From assembly GCF_007741495.1 (NCBI RefSeq), contig NZ_CP036262.1, forward strand, positions 2,046,001 to 2,110,000: a stretch of DNA of 64,000 bases, in the 5' to 3' direction. The notes under the pieces are model-generated. The model was not told the DNA's origin and ran no database searches. It saw nothing but the letters and a program-made list of their open reading frames with translations. A program made the translations under genes and the position numbers. Each line of letters begins with the position of its first letter. Position 1 is the stretch's first letter. This document shows positions 37,264-49,409 of this stretch, piece by piece. The DNA is from Roseimaritima multifibrata (GTDB lineage: Bacteria; Planctomycetota; Planctomycetia; Pirellulales; Pirellulaceae).

Positions 37264-37791
37264 TCAGTTTTCTATCGGTTCCAGCATTTCGGCCGAGTCT
37301 TCCGTGGGGGCGAGCGGACCGATTTCCTCCAGCAGCACTTCCTCCTCTTCAAATTGGTGGACCGGTGGAGGGAGATCAATGATGCGGCCGTCGTCCATCA
37401 CCAGCTGCACGTTCTCCGTGCCGTCTTCGTCGGTGCCAATGATCAGGGTCCCCTTTCCTTTGGTCCCGATAACCCTGACTTCAAGCGAAGCGTTCTCCTC
37501 GTCCGAGGACATCGAATCGAAGTCGATTTCGGTCGATACGACTTCGCCAAGTGCTTCTCGCGATTCGGCGTTTTCGAGATAGCGATCGGCAAGCGAGCCC
37601 GACATTGCTTCGGAAATGGTCTCCGATGCCTTCTGAAAGACAAAGTACCCTGCTGTCATGATTCCGCCACATACCAGCATTACCATCAGCAGCAGACCCC
37701 CGACAATGATCAGTACGATCTTAAGCGTGTTGTCCGGGCGAGGGGGGGCCGGGGGAATGGAGCCCGGTTCGGAATAAGGGGAATTGGACAT
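37264..37791 (-). CDS. Single-pass membrane protein, Coa1-like
   Basis: 175 residues from the ATG at 37791. A Pro-rich cytoplasmic N-terminus (about 1-22) is followed by one membrane helix (IVLIIVGGLLLMVMLVCGG) and a periplasmic domain with acidic residues and two short beta segments (ASLEVRVIGTKGKGTLIIG, then NVQLVMDDGRIIDLP). The shape resembles the cytochrome-oxidase-assembly Coa1/Tim21-type small domain, but the match is only suggestive. The C-terminus is highly acidic. Confidence 0.6.
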   Translation of the reverse strand: MSNSPYSEPGSIPPAPPRPDNTLKIVLIIVGGLLLMVMLVCGGIMTAGYFVFQKASETISEAMSGSLADRYLENAESREALGEVVSTEIDFDSMSSDEENASLEVRVIGTKGKGTLIIGTDEDGTENVQLVMDDGRIIDLPPPVHQFEEEEVLLEEIGPLAPTEDSAEMLEPIEN

Positions 37792-37970
37792 AGCGATTGA
37801 TATTGAAAAGCGGTACAGGTGGGCGACGTACAAGCGAATGGTCAGTCCACAGTCTACCGCTGTCGGTGGGCTAAATCGACCAGATGCAAGTGGAGGGTTC
37901 TATCCAGTTTTCGTGATTGAAGCGGACAAAAATCGATTTCCAGCAGAGCCCGAGCGCGGTTGGACCATTA

Positions 37971-38005
37971 AAAAAACGCCACGCGAAGGTTCGCGTGGCG
38001 TTTTT
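37971..38005 (-). terminator. Intrinsic terminator downstream of gap
   Basis: A perfect 14-bp stem (AAACGCCACGCGAA / TTCGCGTGGCGTTT) with a 2-nt loop, flanked by A- and T-runs on both sides, so it can work in both directions. It ends the minus-strand gap transcript. Confidence 0.9.
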
Positions 38006-38087
38006 GTTCAGCTTTGAAGGATTCCCCAAAGGGTTCTTTGGGCATCCTATTTTGATTCTAGGAATCGCAACGCTTGTTCAGCGTTTT

Positions 38088-39137
<1,050 letters not shown>

Positions 39138-39288
39138 CTAAAAAATGTCTTGGCGCCGGTGCGCCGACTGGATTGGCAGAGATTAGGCTGTGGACGGATC
39201 GACCGCAGCGGTCTGAATGCGGAGCAGATTATAGCGGCCCGTTTTCCCGCCTAGCCAGCCCCCGACTTTTTGAACTCGAGTTTCCCCT

Positions 39289-40077
39289 TTGTCGCGTCCA
39301 CCCCTTTGGCAATTGCCCCCCGGTGTTTCCCCTGGTATCTGGGATTACACCCATAGCGAATCGATCGCGGATAACTATCAACAATTCCTCGCGGAAACTC
39401 CGCTGGTTCGCTTAGATTTGGAATTGCTCCCATCGGTCCTGCCGGCTCCAGTGCCGGGTAAGAGGACCTCTGTGGTCGATCTAGGGTGTGGAAATGGCCG
39501 TACGGCGATCCCGTTGGCTGGCTTGGGATATCAGGTTTTGGGAGTCGATCTCAGTCAACCGATGTTGGAAAACCTGGCGGCTGAGGCTGCCAAAGCGGCC
39601 CTTTCCGTGGCTGCCGTCCGTGCCAATCTGGTCCAACTGGACTGTTTCGCGGACGAGTCTGTGGACCATGCGATCTGCCTTTTCAGCACTCTCGGGATGG
39701 TCCAAGGGAAAAAGTATCGTAAAAAATTCTTGACGCATGTCTGCCGAATCCTTCGACCAGGGGGGATTTTTCTGGTCCATGCGCACAATCGGGGGGCTTG
39801 GCTGCGACATCCCGGTGGCTGGCGAAGGCTGATGCGGAGCCGTTGGCTTGGCTGGACGACCGCCGATCATGATTTCGGAGACCATGTCTACGGGTACCGA
39901 AACCTAGCCGACATGTTCCTGCACTCTTTCTCGCGGCGAGAATTGTTGTCGGCCCTTCGCGGCGCGGGATTCAAGATTGAACAGGTCGAGCGAATCGACA
40001 TTCGAGGCACACGTTTGTTGTCGCCGTTCGTTCCGACCATCCCCGGTGGCTTCTTCGTGATCGCAAAGAAGGGGTAA
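39289..40077 (+). CDS. Class I SAM-dependent methyltransferase
   Basis: 262 residues. Motif I is VVDLGCGNGRTAIPLA (about residues 64-79), motif II is VLGVDLS, and the later motifs are DHAICLFSTLGM and LRPGGIFLVHAHN. The first usable start is a TTG at 39289, directly after an in-frame stop; no good ribosome site is visible and a second TTG lies nine codons on, so the start is uncertain. Substrate unknown; the FSTLG segment resembles small-molecule methyltransferases. Confidence 0.82.
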   Translation: MSRPPLWQLPPGVSPGIWDYTHSESIADNYQQFLAETPLVRLDLELLPSVLPAPVPGKRTSVVDLGCGNGRTAIPLAGLGYQVLGVDLSQPMLENLAAEAAKAALSVAAVRANLVQLDCFADESVDHAICLFSTLGMVQGKKYRKKFLTHVCRILRPGGIFLVHAHNRGAWLRHPGGWRRLMRSRWLGWTTADHDFGDHVYGYRNLADMFLHSFSRRELLSALRGAGFKIEQVERIDIRGTRLLSPFVPTIPGGFFVIAKKG

Positions 40078-40107
40078 CGCATGGGCGATTTCCGCGAGAC
40101 GATTTTG

Positions 40108-41400
40108 CAGCGCAGATGCGGTGAACGCCCCGTATTTTAAGCGGTTATGTCACGCCTTGCTTGCCTCTGTCAGCCCCCTCTCCCCCAGCCCCTCTCCCCC
40201 AAAACAAGCCTTTGAGTCACGGTCAATTGAACTAGCTGGCGAACCGTTGATTCAATATCCAACCTGTTTTAAGAAAGCTTGTTTTGAGGGCGAGGGGAGC
40301 GAGATTTTGTTTGCTGACGCAAGTCTGGCTCCCCTCGCCCCTAAGCAAGCTCTTTGTTGCGGAAGAAATCTGAGCTAGCTCATTCCGGGATCTCTGCCTT
40401 TCTGCTTGGTTTGGCGGAGCTTGCTTGGGGGAGAGGGGGTATTTCCAGGCGGCGATTTTGCAGCGCAAGCCCAGTGAACGCCCCGTATTTCAAGCGGTTA
40501 TGTCACGCCTTGCTTGCCTCTGTCGGCCCCCTCTCCCCCAGCCCCTCTCCCCCAAAACAAGCCTTTGATTCACGGTCAATTGAACTAGCTAGCGAACCGT
40601 TGATTCAATATCCAACCTGTTTTAATCAAGCTTGTTTTGAGGGCGAGGGGAGCGAGATTTTGTTTGCTGACGCAAGTCTGGCTCCCCTCGCCCCTAAGCA
40701 AGCTCTTTGTTGCGGAAGAAATCTGAGCTAGCTCATTCCGTGATCTCTGCCTTTCTGTTTGGTTTGGCGGAGCTTGCTTGGGGGAGAGGGGCTGGGGGAG
40801 AGGGGGTATTTCCAGGCGGCGATTTTGCAGCGCAAGCCCAGTGAACGCCCCGTATTTCAAGCGGTTATGTCACGCCTTGCTTGCCTCTGTCGGCCCCCTC
40901 TCCCCCAGCCCCTCTCCCCCCAAAACAAGCCTTTGAGTCTCGGTCAATTGAACTAGCTAGCGAACCGTTGATTCAATATCCAACCTGTTTTAATCAAGCT
41001 TGTTTTGAGGGCGAGGGGAGCGAGATTTTGTTTGCTGACGCAAGTCTGGCTCCCCTCGCCCCTAAGCAAGCTCTTTGTTGCGGAAGAAATCTGAGCTAGC
41101 TCATTCCGGGATCTCTGCCTTTCTGTTTGGTTTGGCGGAGCTTGCTTGGGGGAGAGGGGCTGGGGGAGAGGGGATATTTCCAGGCGGCGATTTTGCAGCG
41201 CAAGCCCAGTGAACGCCCCGTATTTCAAGCGGTTATGTCACGCCTTGCTTGCCTCTGTCAGCCCCCTCTCCCCCAGCCCCTCTCCCCCAAAACAAGCCTT
41301 TGAGTCTCGGTCAATTGAACTAGCTGGCGAACCGTTGATTCAATATCCAACCTGTTTTAAGAAAGCTTGTTTTGAGGGCGAGGGGAGCCAGGTTTTCGCC
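40108..41400. mobile_element. Tandem array of MITE-like elements (three full, one partial copy)
   Basis: Units begin with GCAGCGCA at 40108, 40461, 40828 and 41196 (lengths 353, 367, 368 and a partial about 205). Each contains the inverted blocks TCTGGCTCCCCTCGCCC / GGGCGAGGGGAGC, plus C- and G-rich inverted segments. The unit is the same family as the solitary inverse copy at 5900-6275. Copy-to-copy identity is very high, indicating recent amplification. Overlapping frames in it are by-products of the repeat. Confidence 0.85.
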
Positions 41401-41424
41401 CCGCCCCGCCCCAACCTCGCATCC

Positions 41425-41670
41425 CAACTCCAACTCCAACTCCAACTCCAACTCCAACTCCAACTCCAACTCCAACTCCCACTCCCACTCCCACTCCCAC
41501 TCCCACTCCCACTCCCACTCCCACTCCCACTCCCACTCCCCACTCCCCACTCCCCACTCCCCACTCCCCACTCCCCACTCCCCACTCCCCACTCCCCACT
41601 CCCCACTCCCCACTCCCCACTCCCAACTCCCAACTCCCCACTCCCCACTCCCAACTCCCAACTCCCAACT
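41425..41670. repeat. Compound microsatellite, hexamer turning to heptamer
   Basis: Nine copies of CAACTC (41425-41478) are followed by ten of CCACTC (41479-41538), then about nineteen heptamers: CCCACTC and, near the end, CCAACTC (41539-41670). The tract abuts the truncated end of the fourth MITE-like copy. It is purely pyrimidine-rich with C-runs on this strand and has no coding logic. Confidence 0.95.
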
Positions 41671-41713
41671 TCACGTCCCAAATCTCTGTCGTCGCGGCGT
41701 CGCTGGATGCGCA

Positions 41714-41762
41714 ATAAAAAACTGCACGGTCTCTTCGCAAGAAGAGTTTCGTGCAGTCTTTC
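41714..41762 (-). terminator. Intrinsic terminator downstream of gltD
   Basis: ACTGCACG and CGTGCAGT arms extend with CTCTT/AAGAG around a CGCA loop, then a T-run in the minus-strand direction (A-run at 41715-41720). It sits about 50 bp after the gltD stop. Confidence 0.85.
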
Positions 41763-41808
41763 CATTGGGGGAATCACTGGCAAAGAATTCCTCACGCATC
41801 GATCGTGA

Positions 41809-43311
41809 TTAGTTCGCGACCAGTTGGCTTCCCATGGTGATTCCAGGGGCTGGCAGGCTGCTGTGCCCACGCAGGTAGATATCGATTGCCCTGGCGGCAC
41901 CACGACCTTCGTTGATCGCCCAGACAACCAAGCTTTGCCCTCGACGGCAGTCACCTGCTGCGAAGATTCCTGGAATGCTGGTAGTGAATTCGCCGTGTTT
42001 GGCTTCGAAATTACTTCGTGGGTCGGTGGAGATACCAAGCGCTTCGGCGATCGGTTGCTCAGGACCTAAGAAGCCCATCGCCAGGAGGATGACTTGGGCT
42101 GGCCATTCCTTCTCGCTTCCTTCGACTTCCTTCATGTTCCAGCCGCCTTCTTCCGTTTTGGTCCACTCGACCTGGACGGTTCGGATCCCTGTTAGGTTTC
42201 CGTTTTCGTCACCGAGGAACTCTTTGGAGAGAATTTGGTAGGTGCGAGGGTCCGAACCGAATTTGGCTTCGGCTTCTTCGTGACCGTAATCGACTCGGAA
42301 GGTACGCGGCCATTCGGGCCACGGATTGTCGCCGGCTCGTTCGGCCGGTGGCTGTGGCAGCAATTCAAAGTTGACCATGCTTCGGCAACCGTGGCGGATG
42401 CTTGTTCCGATGCAGTCGGTACCGGTGTCACCGCCACCGATGACGATCACATCTTTGCCTTCGGCGCTGATGAACTGATCGGTCAGGGCGTCGCCGTGGA
42501 CTTTGTGCTTGGTATTCGCGGTGAGGAAATCCATCGCATAAGAAACCCCTTTGAGGTCTCTGCCGGGGATCGGCAAATCGCGAGGTTTTGTAGCTCCGCA
42601 AGCCAGCAATACAGCGTCGTTCGCTTCGACCAATTCTTTTGCATCGACATCTTGGCCGACGTTTGCGTTGGTGACAAAGCGAATCCCTTCGGCGGTCATT
42701 TTGTCCAGCCGCCGCTGCAGGACATCCTTATCCAATTTCATGTTGGGGATGCCGTACTGCAGGAGGCCGCCGATGCGGTCGGCCCGTTCGTACACGGTGA
42801 CCTCGTGGCCGACTTTGTTCAGCTGGTCCGCGGCCGCTAGGCCGGCAGGTCCGCTACCAATAATCGCGACCTTTTTCCCGGTCCGTTCTTTGGGGGCCGA
42901 GGGGACGATCCAGCCTTCTTTCCAGGCCCGGTCGACGATCGCGTTTTCGATGTTCTTGATCGTAACCGGTGGGTTGGTGATTCCCAACACGCAAGAACCT
43001 TCACACGGAGCCGGACAGACTCGACCGGTGAATTCCGGGAAGTTGTTGGTTTTGTGCAATCGTTCAATCGCTTCTTTCCAGCGATTGTTGTAGACCAGAT
43101 CGTTCCATTCGGGGATCAGGTTGTCGATTGGGCAACCGGTTCCGGACTGGCAGAACGGGACGCCACAGTCCATGCACCGTGCGCCCTGCTCACGCAGTTG
43201 GTCATTTTCTGGTTCGGTATAAATTTCGCCGTAATCTTCCATGCGAACGACGGGCAATCGCCAAGCGACCTTCTTGCGATCAAATTCTTTGAATCCTGTG
43301 GGCTTTCCCAT
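41809..43311 (-). CDS. gltD: Glutamate synthase [NADPH] small subunit
   Basis: 500 residues from the ATG at 43311. N-terminal cysteine clusters for two 4Fe-4S centres are visible ([16 protein letters not shown] and [12 protein letters not shown]). FAD-binding [15 protein letters not shown] and NADPH-binding [11 protein letters not shown] follow, and [16 protein letters not shown] closes the FAD site. It delivers electrons from NADPH to the large subunit. It lies 52 bp after gltB, co-oriented, and ends in a terminator at 41714. Confidence 0.97.
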   Translation of the reverse strand: MGKPTGFKEFDRKKVAWRLPVVRMEDYGEIYTEPENDQLREQGARCMDCGVPFCQSGTGCPIDNLIPEWNDLVYNNRWKEAIERLHKTNNFPEFTGRVCPAPCEGSCVLGITNPPVTIKNIENAIVDRAWKEGWIVPSAPKERTGKKVAIIGSGPAGLAAADQLNKVGHEVTVYERADRIGGLLQYGIPNMKLDKDVLQRRLDKMTAEGIRFVTNANVGQDVDAKELVEANDAVLLACGATKPRDLPIPGRDLKGVSYAMDFLTANTKHKVHGDALTDQFISAEGKDVIVIGGGDTGTDCIGTSIRHGCRSMVNFELLPQPPAERAGDNPWPEWPRTFRVDYGHEEAEAKFGSDPRTYQILSKEFLGDENGNLTGIRTVQVEWTKTEEGGWNMKEVEGSEKEWPAQVILLAMGFLGPEQPIAEALGISTDPRSNFEAKHGEFTTSIPGIFAAGDCRRGQSLVVWAINEGRGAARAIDIYLRGHSSLPAPGITMGSQLVAN

Positions 43312-43363
43312 GTCAGGGGCTCCGGGCTGTAAGTAAATGTGGGAATGAAATGGCGGGAGCGAG

Positions 43364-46300
43364 TTAAACCGAAGCGGTTTCACCTGCAGCTTCTTCAGCC
43401 ATTTGTTCTAGGACTCGTTTGTAGTCGGTCGGCATAACTTTGACGCATTGCTTGAGGAACGTGTCCCAGTTCCCCAGCGCTTCGGCAGCAACCGTACTGT
43501 TGGTCAGAGTTTGGTGTTTCTGGATCAGTTCCTTGACTTCGTTTTCTTCTTCGGGGGTACTGATCGATTCCAGGATGACCGTTGCCAGATTGCAATTCAG
43601 GTTGAAGTCCCCGTCGCGATCCCAAACGTATGCGATCCCCCCCGACATCCCGGCAGCAAAGTTGCGTCCGGTTCGTCCCAGGATGACCACGCGGCCACCG
43701 GTCATGTATTCACAGCCATGCTGCCCGACACCTTCGATAACGGTCCGTGCACCACTGTTACGAACGCAGAATCGTTCGGCCGCCATTCCTCGCAGGAAGG
43801 CTTCACCGCCGGTCGCTCCGTACAAACAGACGTTTCCGACCAGGATGTTGTCTTCCGCGGCGTAGGTCGCTTCGGTTGGTGGATAGATCACAATGCGACC
43901 ACCGGAAAGGCCTTTTCCGACGTAATCGTTTGCGTCGCCTTCCAGTTCGATCGTGACACCATGAGCCAGGAAGGCACCGATGCTTTGTCCGGCTGAACCC
44001 GAAAATTTCAGACGAATCGTATCGTCCGGAAGGCCTGCCTGACCGTGACGTTTGGCGATTTCGTGACTGAGGATCGTCCCGACGGTACGGTTGATATTGA
44101 CGATCGGGGATTCGATGGTGATCGGCGTCTTGTTCTCGATCGCCTCTTTTGCCTGTGGCACCAAGACGGTGACGTCCAGCGATTTTTCCAGTCCGTGATC
44201 CTGAGCCTGGGTGCAGCGGATGCCAACGTTGTCGTGAGCTCGTCGCGCCGGTGCAAGGATTGCGGACAGGTCCAGCCCGTCTTTTTTCCAGTGCTTCTCA
44301 GCCGCTTCGGTTCGCAGCACATCGGTCCGTCCGACCATTTCGTCGATCGTGCGGAAACCCAGTTTGGCCATGATATGCCGTGCTTCCTCGGCGACCATGA
44401 ACAGGTAGTTCACAACATGTTCCGGTTTCCCCGAAAACTTCTTGCGAAGTTCAGGGTCCTGGGTCGCGATTCCGACAGGGCAGGTGTTCAGATGACACTT
44501 CCGCATCATGATGCACCCCATGGTGATCAGCGGTGCGGTTGCAAACCCAAATTCTTCAGCGCCCAGCAAGGCGGCGATGACGACGTCGCGGCCTGTTTTC
44601 AGACCGCCGTCGGTCTGCAGGACCACGCGGCTGCGGAGGTCATTCAGTACCAAGACCTGGTGGGCTTCAGCGATCCCAAGTTCCCAAGGCAGGCCAGCAT
44701 GTTTGATGCTGGTCAGCGGTGAGGCACCCGTTCCGCCAGTGTCCCCTGCGATCAGGATGTGATCGGCGTGGGCTTTGGCAACCCCGGAGGCAACAACCCC
44801 GACGCCAACTTCACTCACCAATTTGACACTGATCCGAGCTGCTGGATTGGCGTTTTTAAGGTCGTGGATTAATTGGGCAAGGTCTTCGATCGAATAGATG
44901 TCGTGATGCGGCGGAGGGCTGATCAAGCCGACGCCCGGGGTGCTGTAGCGGATTCGAGCGATCGTCTGGTCGACTTTGCGTCCAGGCAGTTCGCCCCCTT
45001 CACCCGGTTTCGCACCTTGCGAAATCTTGATTTGGATTTCGTCGGCGTTGGAAAGGTACTCGATCGTCACACCAAAACGTCCACTAGCGACCTGCTTGAT
45101 AGCCGATCGTTTGCTGTCGCCGTTGGGCATGGTCTTGAAGCGTTCGGGATCTTCGCCACCTTCACCCGTATTGCTTTTTCCACCTAGGCGGTTCATTGCA
45201 ATCGCGAGTGCTTCATGCGATTCCGCACTGATGCTGCCGAAGCTCATCGCTCCGGTGCAAAAGCGTTTCACGATCTCTTCACGCGGTTGAACTTCTGATA
45301 GTGGGATCGCAGGTCCTGCAACACCTTCGTTGAATTCAAGCAGTCCTCGCAGAGTGCAGCGAACCTGATTGTCATGATTCATCGTCTGGGCGAACTTCCA
45401 GTACGCATCCTCATCATTGGTCCGAGCGGCGATCTGCAGGCTGGAGATCGCTTGGGGGCTCCAGGTGTGGTTTTCGCCTTCGGCACGCCAGTGGTACTCG
45501 CCCATGTTGGGCAATTCGGCAAGCTTTTCGTCTTGGCGATCGGGGTACCCAAGGGAGTGACGACGCAGTGCTTCTTCGGCCAGGATGTCGAAGTCGACAC
45601 CGGCGATTCGGCTTGCCGTCCCTACAAAGCACTTGTCAATGACATCACTCTTCAAGCCCAAGGCTTCGAAGATCTGAGCACCTTTGTAGCTTTGCAGGGT
45701 GCTGATGCCCATCTTGGCCATGACTTTCAGCATTCCCTTGGCAACGCCCTTGCGATAGGCGGAGACGACTTTGTCGTCCGTCATGGTGTCAGGCAGTAGG
45801 CCGTCTTCATGAGCTTGCCAAAGGGCTTCGAAAGCCAGATACGGATTGATCGCATCGGCTCCATAACCAATCAGCAGGCAGTGGTGATGGACTTCGCGTG
45901 CTTCGCCCGTTTCGATCACCAAGCCAACTCGCGTTCGTTTGGCTTGCTTCACCAGGTGATGGTGCACGGCGCCAACGGCCAACAAAGCGCTAACGGGAAC
46001 ACGTTCGGCAGAGCATTTGCGATCCGATAGAACGATGATTTGAATCCCGTCGTCCGCTGCCGCTTCGGCTTCGGCTGCAATGCGGTCCAAAGTCTTTTGT
46101 AGGCCAGCTTTGCCTTCGCTGCGATCGAACGTGATGTCGATCACACGGCTTTGCCAACCCTGGTAGTTGATGTGTTCTAGAGCGGCCACTTCTTCGTTGG
46201 TTAGGATCGGATGTTCGAGCAATAGTCGATGGCAATGCTCCGGAGTCGCTTCCAGAAGGTTTTGCTCTGGGCCGATGTAACACTCCAGCGACATGATCAC

Positions 46301-47953
46301 TTCTTCCCGAATCGAATCGATTGCGGGGTTCGTCACCTGGGCGAACAGTTGCTTGAAGTAGTCATAGATCATCCGTGGTTTGTCGCTCAGGCAAGCCAAG
46401 GCACTGTCGTTGCCCATCGAACCGACGGGGTCACGTCCCTGTTCGACCAAGGGGCGAAGCATGAAGGACATCGTTTCCAGTGAATATCCGAACGCCTGCA
46501 TCCGCTCGATCAATGAATCCGGATCAAAACCGTGCGGTTCTCCATCCGGGTTTAGATCGGAAAGTCGAATGCGTTGATCGCGAAGCCACTGGCCGTACGG
46601 TTTGCGTTTGGCAAAGCCCAGTTTCAGTTCATCATCGGGGATTAAGCGACCTTGCGCAAAATCGACCAAGAACATACGACCTGGTTCCAGGCGTCCTTTT
46701 TCTTTCACGAGGCCTGGGTCAACAGGCAAGACGCCAACTTCACTGGCCATGATCACGCGGTCATCATGGGTGATGTAATAACGACTGGGGCGAAGACCGT
46801 TGCGGTCAAGCGTTGCACCGATGCAGTGACCGTCGGTAAAGGCGATCGAAGCGGGCCCGTCCCACGGTTCCATCAGGGACGAGAAGTACTCGTAGAAGGC
46901 TCGCTTCTCTTCCGGCATGGTTTCATGTTTTTGCCATGCTTCGGGAACCATCATCATCATCGCCTCTTGCAATGTCCGACCGTTCATCAGAAGGAATTCC
47001 AGGACGTTGTCAAACGTTCCGGAATCGCTCAAGGCAGGTTCGACGACGGGGAACAGCTTTTTCAGGTCTTCACCGTAAAGCTCGCTGGCGGCGGACCCTT
47101 CACGAGCCTGCATCCAGTTCTTGTTGCCGCGGAGTGTATTGATTTCTCCGTTGTGGCTCATGAAGCGGAGCGGTTGTGCACGGTCCCAGGAAGGGAAGGT
47201 GTTCGTGGAAAACCGGCTGTGGACCATCGCCAGGTGGGTTTTAAAGTCCTCGTCCCGCAGGTCGGGATAGTAGGGAAGGACCTGAGCTGGGGTGAGCATC
47301 CCCTTGTAGATGATCACTCGTGTGCTGAGCGAACAGACATAGAACATCAGCGCTTGCTTCAGCGAATCCGAACCACGCAGTTGGTGGCTTGCCTGCTTGC
47401 GAATCAAGTACAGCTTGCGTTCGAATTCGGCAGAATCGATCCCGTCAGCGGCAGCGACAAACAGCTGCTCGACGAAAGGTTCGCTGCGTCGAGCTGTCGG
47501 ACCGATGTCGGCTAGGTCGGTCTCTTGAGGGACGTCTCGCCAGCCCAGCAGAGTCTGTCCTGTTTCGACGATCAGTTTTTCGACCGCTTCTTTACAGATC
47601 GCGCGTTCTTTGACATCGGTCGGCAGGAAAACCAGACCGGCAGCGTAGCGATTCTCTTCGGGCAGTTCGATTCCTAGATCACTTTTGGCGACCTTGCGAA
47701 GGAAAGGATGTGGCAAACCACACATGATCCCCGATCCGTCGCCCGTATTCGCTTCACAGCCACAGGCACCGCGGTGATCCATGTTCTGCAGGATGACGTC
47801 TGCATCCAGGACGATTTGATGGCTCGGTTTCCCTTTGATGTGGGCAATAAATCCAACGCCACAGGCATCTTTTTCGTGCTCAGGGTCATACAAACCGTAA
47901 GCCTCTGGAAAGTGGTGGTTCAACACCCTTGGGTCTGGTTGGTTCATCGACAT
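43364..47953 (-). CDS. gltB: Glutamate synthase large subunit
   Basis: 1529 residues, the normal size for bacterial GltB. A propeptide of about 30 residues precedes the N-terminal nucleophile Cys31 (DACGVGF) of the class II glutaminase domain. The central and FMN-binding domains follow, with the synthase motifs [20 protein letters not shown] and [14 protein letters not shown], and the 3Fe-4S Cys cluster is in [11 protein letters not shown]-terminal glutamate-synthase beta-helix domain is rich in G-x-x-G-G repeats. It makes glutamate from glutamine and 2-oxoglutarate. Confidence 0.98.
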   Translation of the reverse strand: MSMNQPDPRVLNHHFPEAYGLYDPEHEKDACGVGFIAHIKGKPSHQIVLDADVILQNMDHRGACGCEANTGDGSGIMCGLPHPFLRKVAKSDLGIELPEENRYAAGLVFLPTDVKERAICKEAVEKLIVETGQTLLGWRDVPQETDLADIGPTARRSEPFVEQLFVAAADGIDSAEFERKLYLIRKQASHQLRGSDSLKQALMFYVCSLSTRVIIYKGMLTPAQVLPYYPDLRDEDFKTHLAMVHSRFSTNTFPSWDRAQPLRFMSHNGEINTLRGNKNWMQAREGSAASELYGEDLKKLFPVVEPALSDSGTFDNVLEFLLMNGRTLQEAMMMMVPEAWQKHETMPEEKRAFYEYFSSLMEPWDGPASIAFTDGHCIGATLDRNGLRPSRYYITHDDRVIMASEVGVLPVDPGLVKEKGRLEPGRMFLVDFAQGRLIPDDELKLGFAKRKPYGQWLRDQRIRLSDLNPDGEPHGFDPDSLIERMQAFGYSLETMSFMLRPLVEQGRDPVGSMGNDSALACLSDKPRMIYDYFKQLFAQVTNPAIDSIREEVIMSLECYIGPEQNLLEATPEHCHRLLLEHPILTNEEVAALEHINYQGWQSRVIDITFDRSEGKAGLQKTLDRIAAEAEAAADDGIQIIVLSDRKCSAERVPVSALLAVGAVHHHLVKQAKRTRVGLVIETGEAREVHHHCLLIGYGADAINPYLAFEALWQAHEDGLLPDTMTDDKVVSAYRKGVAKGMLKVMAKMGISTLQSYKGAQIFEALGLKSDVIDKCFVGTASRIAGVDFDILAEEALRRHSLGYPDRQDEKLAELPNMGEYHWRAEGENHTWSPQAISSLQIAARTNDEDAYWKFAQTMNHDNQVRCTLRGLLEFNEGVAGPAIPLSEVQPREEIVKRFCTGAMSFGSISAESHEALAIAMNRLGGKSNTGEGGEDPERFKTMPNGDSKRSAIKQVASGRFGVTIEYLSNADEIQIKISQGAKPGEGGELPGRKVDQTIARIRYSTPGVGLISPPPHHDIYSIEDLAQLIHDLKNANPAARISVKLVSEVGVGVVASGVAKAHADHILIAGDTGGTGASPLTSIKHAGLPWELGIAEAHQVLVLNDLRSRVVLQTDGGLKTGRDVVIAALLGAEEFGFATAPLITMGCIMMRKCHLNTCPVGIATQDPELRKKFSGKPEHVVNYLFMVAEEARHIMAKLGFRTIDEMVGRTDVLRTEAAEKHWKKDGLDLSAILAPARRAHDNVGIRCTQAQDHGLEKSLDVTVLVPQAKEAIENKTPITIESPIVNINRTVGTILSHEIAKRHGQAGLPDDTIRLKFSGSAGQSIGAFLAHGVTIELEGDANDYVGKGLSGGRIVIYPPTEATYAAEDNILVGNVCLYGATGGEAFLRGMAAERFCVRNSGARTVIEGVGQHGCEYMTGGRVVILGRTGRNFAAGMSGGIAYVWDRDGDFNLNCNLATVILESISTPEEENEVKELIQKHQTLTNSTVAAEALGNWDTFLKQCVKVMPTDYKRVLEQMAEEAAGETASV

Positions 47954-48001
47954 TGCCTCTTCTGAAGTCGCTTGTGGTAGTGATTTCGTTGTGTTCGTTT
48001 T

Positions 48002-48019
48002 GGAATCGGATTCGATTCC
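48002..48019. promoter_or_regulatory. Dyad upstream of gltB, possible operator
   Basis: GGAATCG-GATT-CGATTCC is a perfect 7-bp dyad located 49-66 bp before the gltB start, between gltB and the LysR-type gene. It could be a regulator-binding site; LysR sites more often follow T-N11-A, so this is tentative. Confidence 0.3.
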
Positions 48020-48104
48020 TATGGAAGTCGGCAGCGGTGGCGCTGACTTTTTTGCGGTGGAAACCGCAGTACCTGTTGATGGATAAGCCTGCCCGGAGGG
48101 ACGG

Positions 48105-49010
48105 CTAAGTCACCGATTTGGGAGGTTCTAGCGGTTTGCCGAGCAGCATTTCTGCAAACTCCGCTGCCGCCAAACTGACCTTCCCGGATCGTCGCCAGAC
48201 GATCCCTAAAGGTCGCTGTAAAGATAATTCGCTACACGGTACCACTTTTAAGGTACCGCTAGCGGTCTCGCGACGCACCGAGGCTTCCGGGAGGATCCCG
48301 ATTCCGGCGTTTGCCTGGATCGCACGAATAATGGAATCAAGGTTGTCGTATTCAAGACAGTATCGAGCTCGGACATCCTGTCGCGACAGAAATAGATCGA
48401 TTTCCCTGCGTACCTTCAAAGTCGTTTCGAAGCCGATCATTGCTAAATTGTGCAAATCGGTTAAATCCACTTCGCCTTTGCCAGCGAGCGGATGTTCGGG
48501 GGCAGCAATCAGGCACATCGGCTCTTTCTGCCAGTGGGCACTCCGGATCGATCGAGTCCCTTTGCAGTAACTCATCAAACCGAGGTCGGCTTCCCCTGAG
48601 GCGGCCAGTTCTAAGACTCGAGTTGGCGAAGCCGGTTCGATCCGGACTTCGACGTCTGGGTGCAGTTGTTGGAAGGCGGCGGTTGCTTCGGGCATGTAAC
48701 TTGCCCCGACCGAGTAAATCGCGGCAATTCGCACGATGCCTTGCAATCGACTGGCTAGATACCGAACCTCTTGCTCAAGGGCTCGGTAATCCCCCAGTAC
48801 TTTACGCAAACCGGTGTGGTAGACGGTGCCGGCGTCGGTAAGACGCAGTGGGCGTTTGCTGCGGTCGACAAGGCGGACACCCAGGTTCTGTTCAAGCTGC
48901 AGGACGGCTTGGCTGGCGGCACTTTGCGTCACGGCATGCGCGTCCGCTGCCCGCGAAAATGAGCGGAGCTGAGCGACTGAACAGAAAAGTTCGAGGGAGC
49001 GCAGGTGCAT
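48105..49010 (-). CDS. LysR family transcriptional regulator
   Basis: 301 residues. An N-terminal winged helix-turn-helix (LELFCSVAQLRSFSRAADAH to QSAASQAVLQLEQNLGVRLVDR) is followed by the periplasmic-binding-like effector domain (RIAAIYSVGASYMPEATAAF). It is encoded on the same strand as gltB and 151 bp upstream. This is not the divergent geometry usual for gltC-gltB, so control of gltBD is only suggested. Start at 49010 is in the usual place relative to the HTH. Confidence 0.93.
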   Translation of the reverse strand: MHLRSLELFCSVAQLRSFSRAADAHAVTQSAASQAVLQLEQNLGVRLVDRSKRPLRLTDAGTVYHTGLRKVLGDYRALEQEVRYLASRLQGIVRIAAIYSVGASYMPEATAAFQQLHPDVEVRIEPASPTRVLELAASGEADLGLMSYCKGTRSIRSAHWQKEPMCLIAAPEHPLAGKGEVDLTDLHNLAMIGFETTLKVRREIDLFLSRQDVRARYCLEYDNLDSIIRAIQANAGIGILPEASVRRETASGTLKVVPCSELSLQRPLGIVWRRSGKVSLAAAEFAEMLLGKPLEPPKSVT

Positions 49011-49409
49011 GCAAAACCATAAAGAAAACTAATCCTGGGGCGGCCATAAATCGCCGTTCTTGAGAGCTGAGAATAGAAGGCGATCAGCCTCCCGTCAATA
49101 AGCAGGATTACGATTCCAATTGAGAGTTATATTTTCGTGTCGGGACGGGTGGAAACAACGCTTTCACCATTGTTGGCCCAGGTTCACTGAGGGTGATTGC
49201 AGAAATGCCGTGTTTTGCAGGGTTTCTTGGGTCGTCATTTTCGCGGTAAGCGGTGTTGCGGTGTGTTGTTGTCCCTTGGTGGTGTCTTTGTGTCCGCGAG
49301 GCGGCGTTGGTGGCATTAAGATTCCTAATACCAAAACTGTTTTAAAATTTGATGAAGAGTGGGGTGCAGCGGCCGTTTTTAGAGGTGGCTGGGAGCCGCT
49401 TTGAATCGC
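49011..49409. other. Intergenic, no gene recognised
   Basis: A 400-bp stretch holding the LysR-gene promoter side and the 3' flank of the small membrane protein at 49410. Short open frames are seen but none has a domain, signal or ribosome site. Confidence 0.4.

Noticed and set aside
41146-42038. Open frames through the microsatellite with Pro-Leu or Gly-Val repeats
   Set aside because: Products of simple-sequence DNA; open in all frames on both strands because the tract lacks stop codons.
48043-48070. Terminator hairpin between the LysR gene and gltB
   Set aside because: GCGGT/ACCGC stem has its T-run on the wrong side for minus-strand transcription, so it cannot end the LysR transcript.
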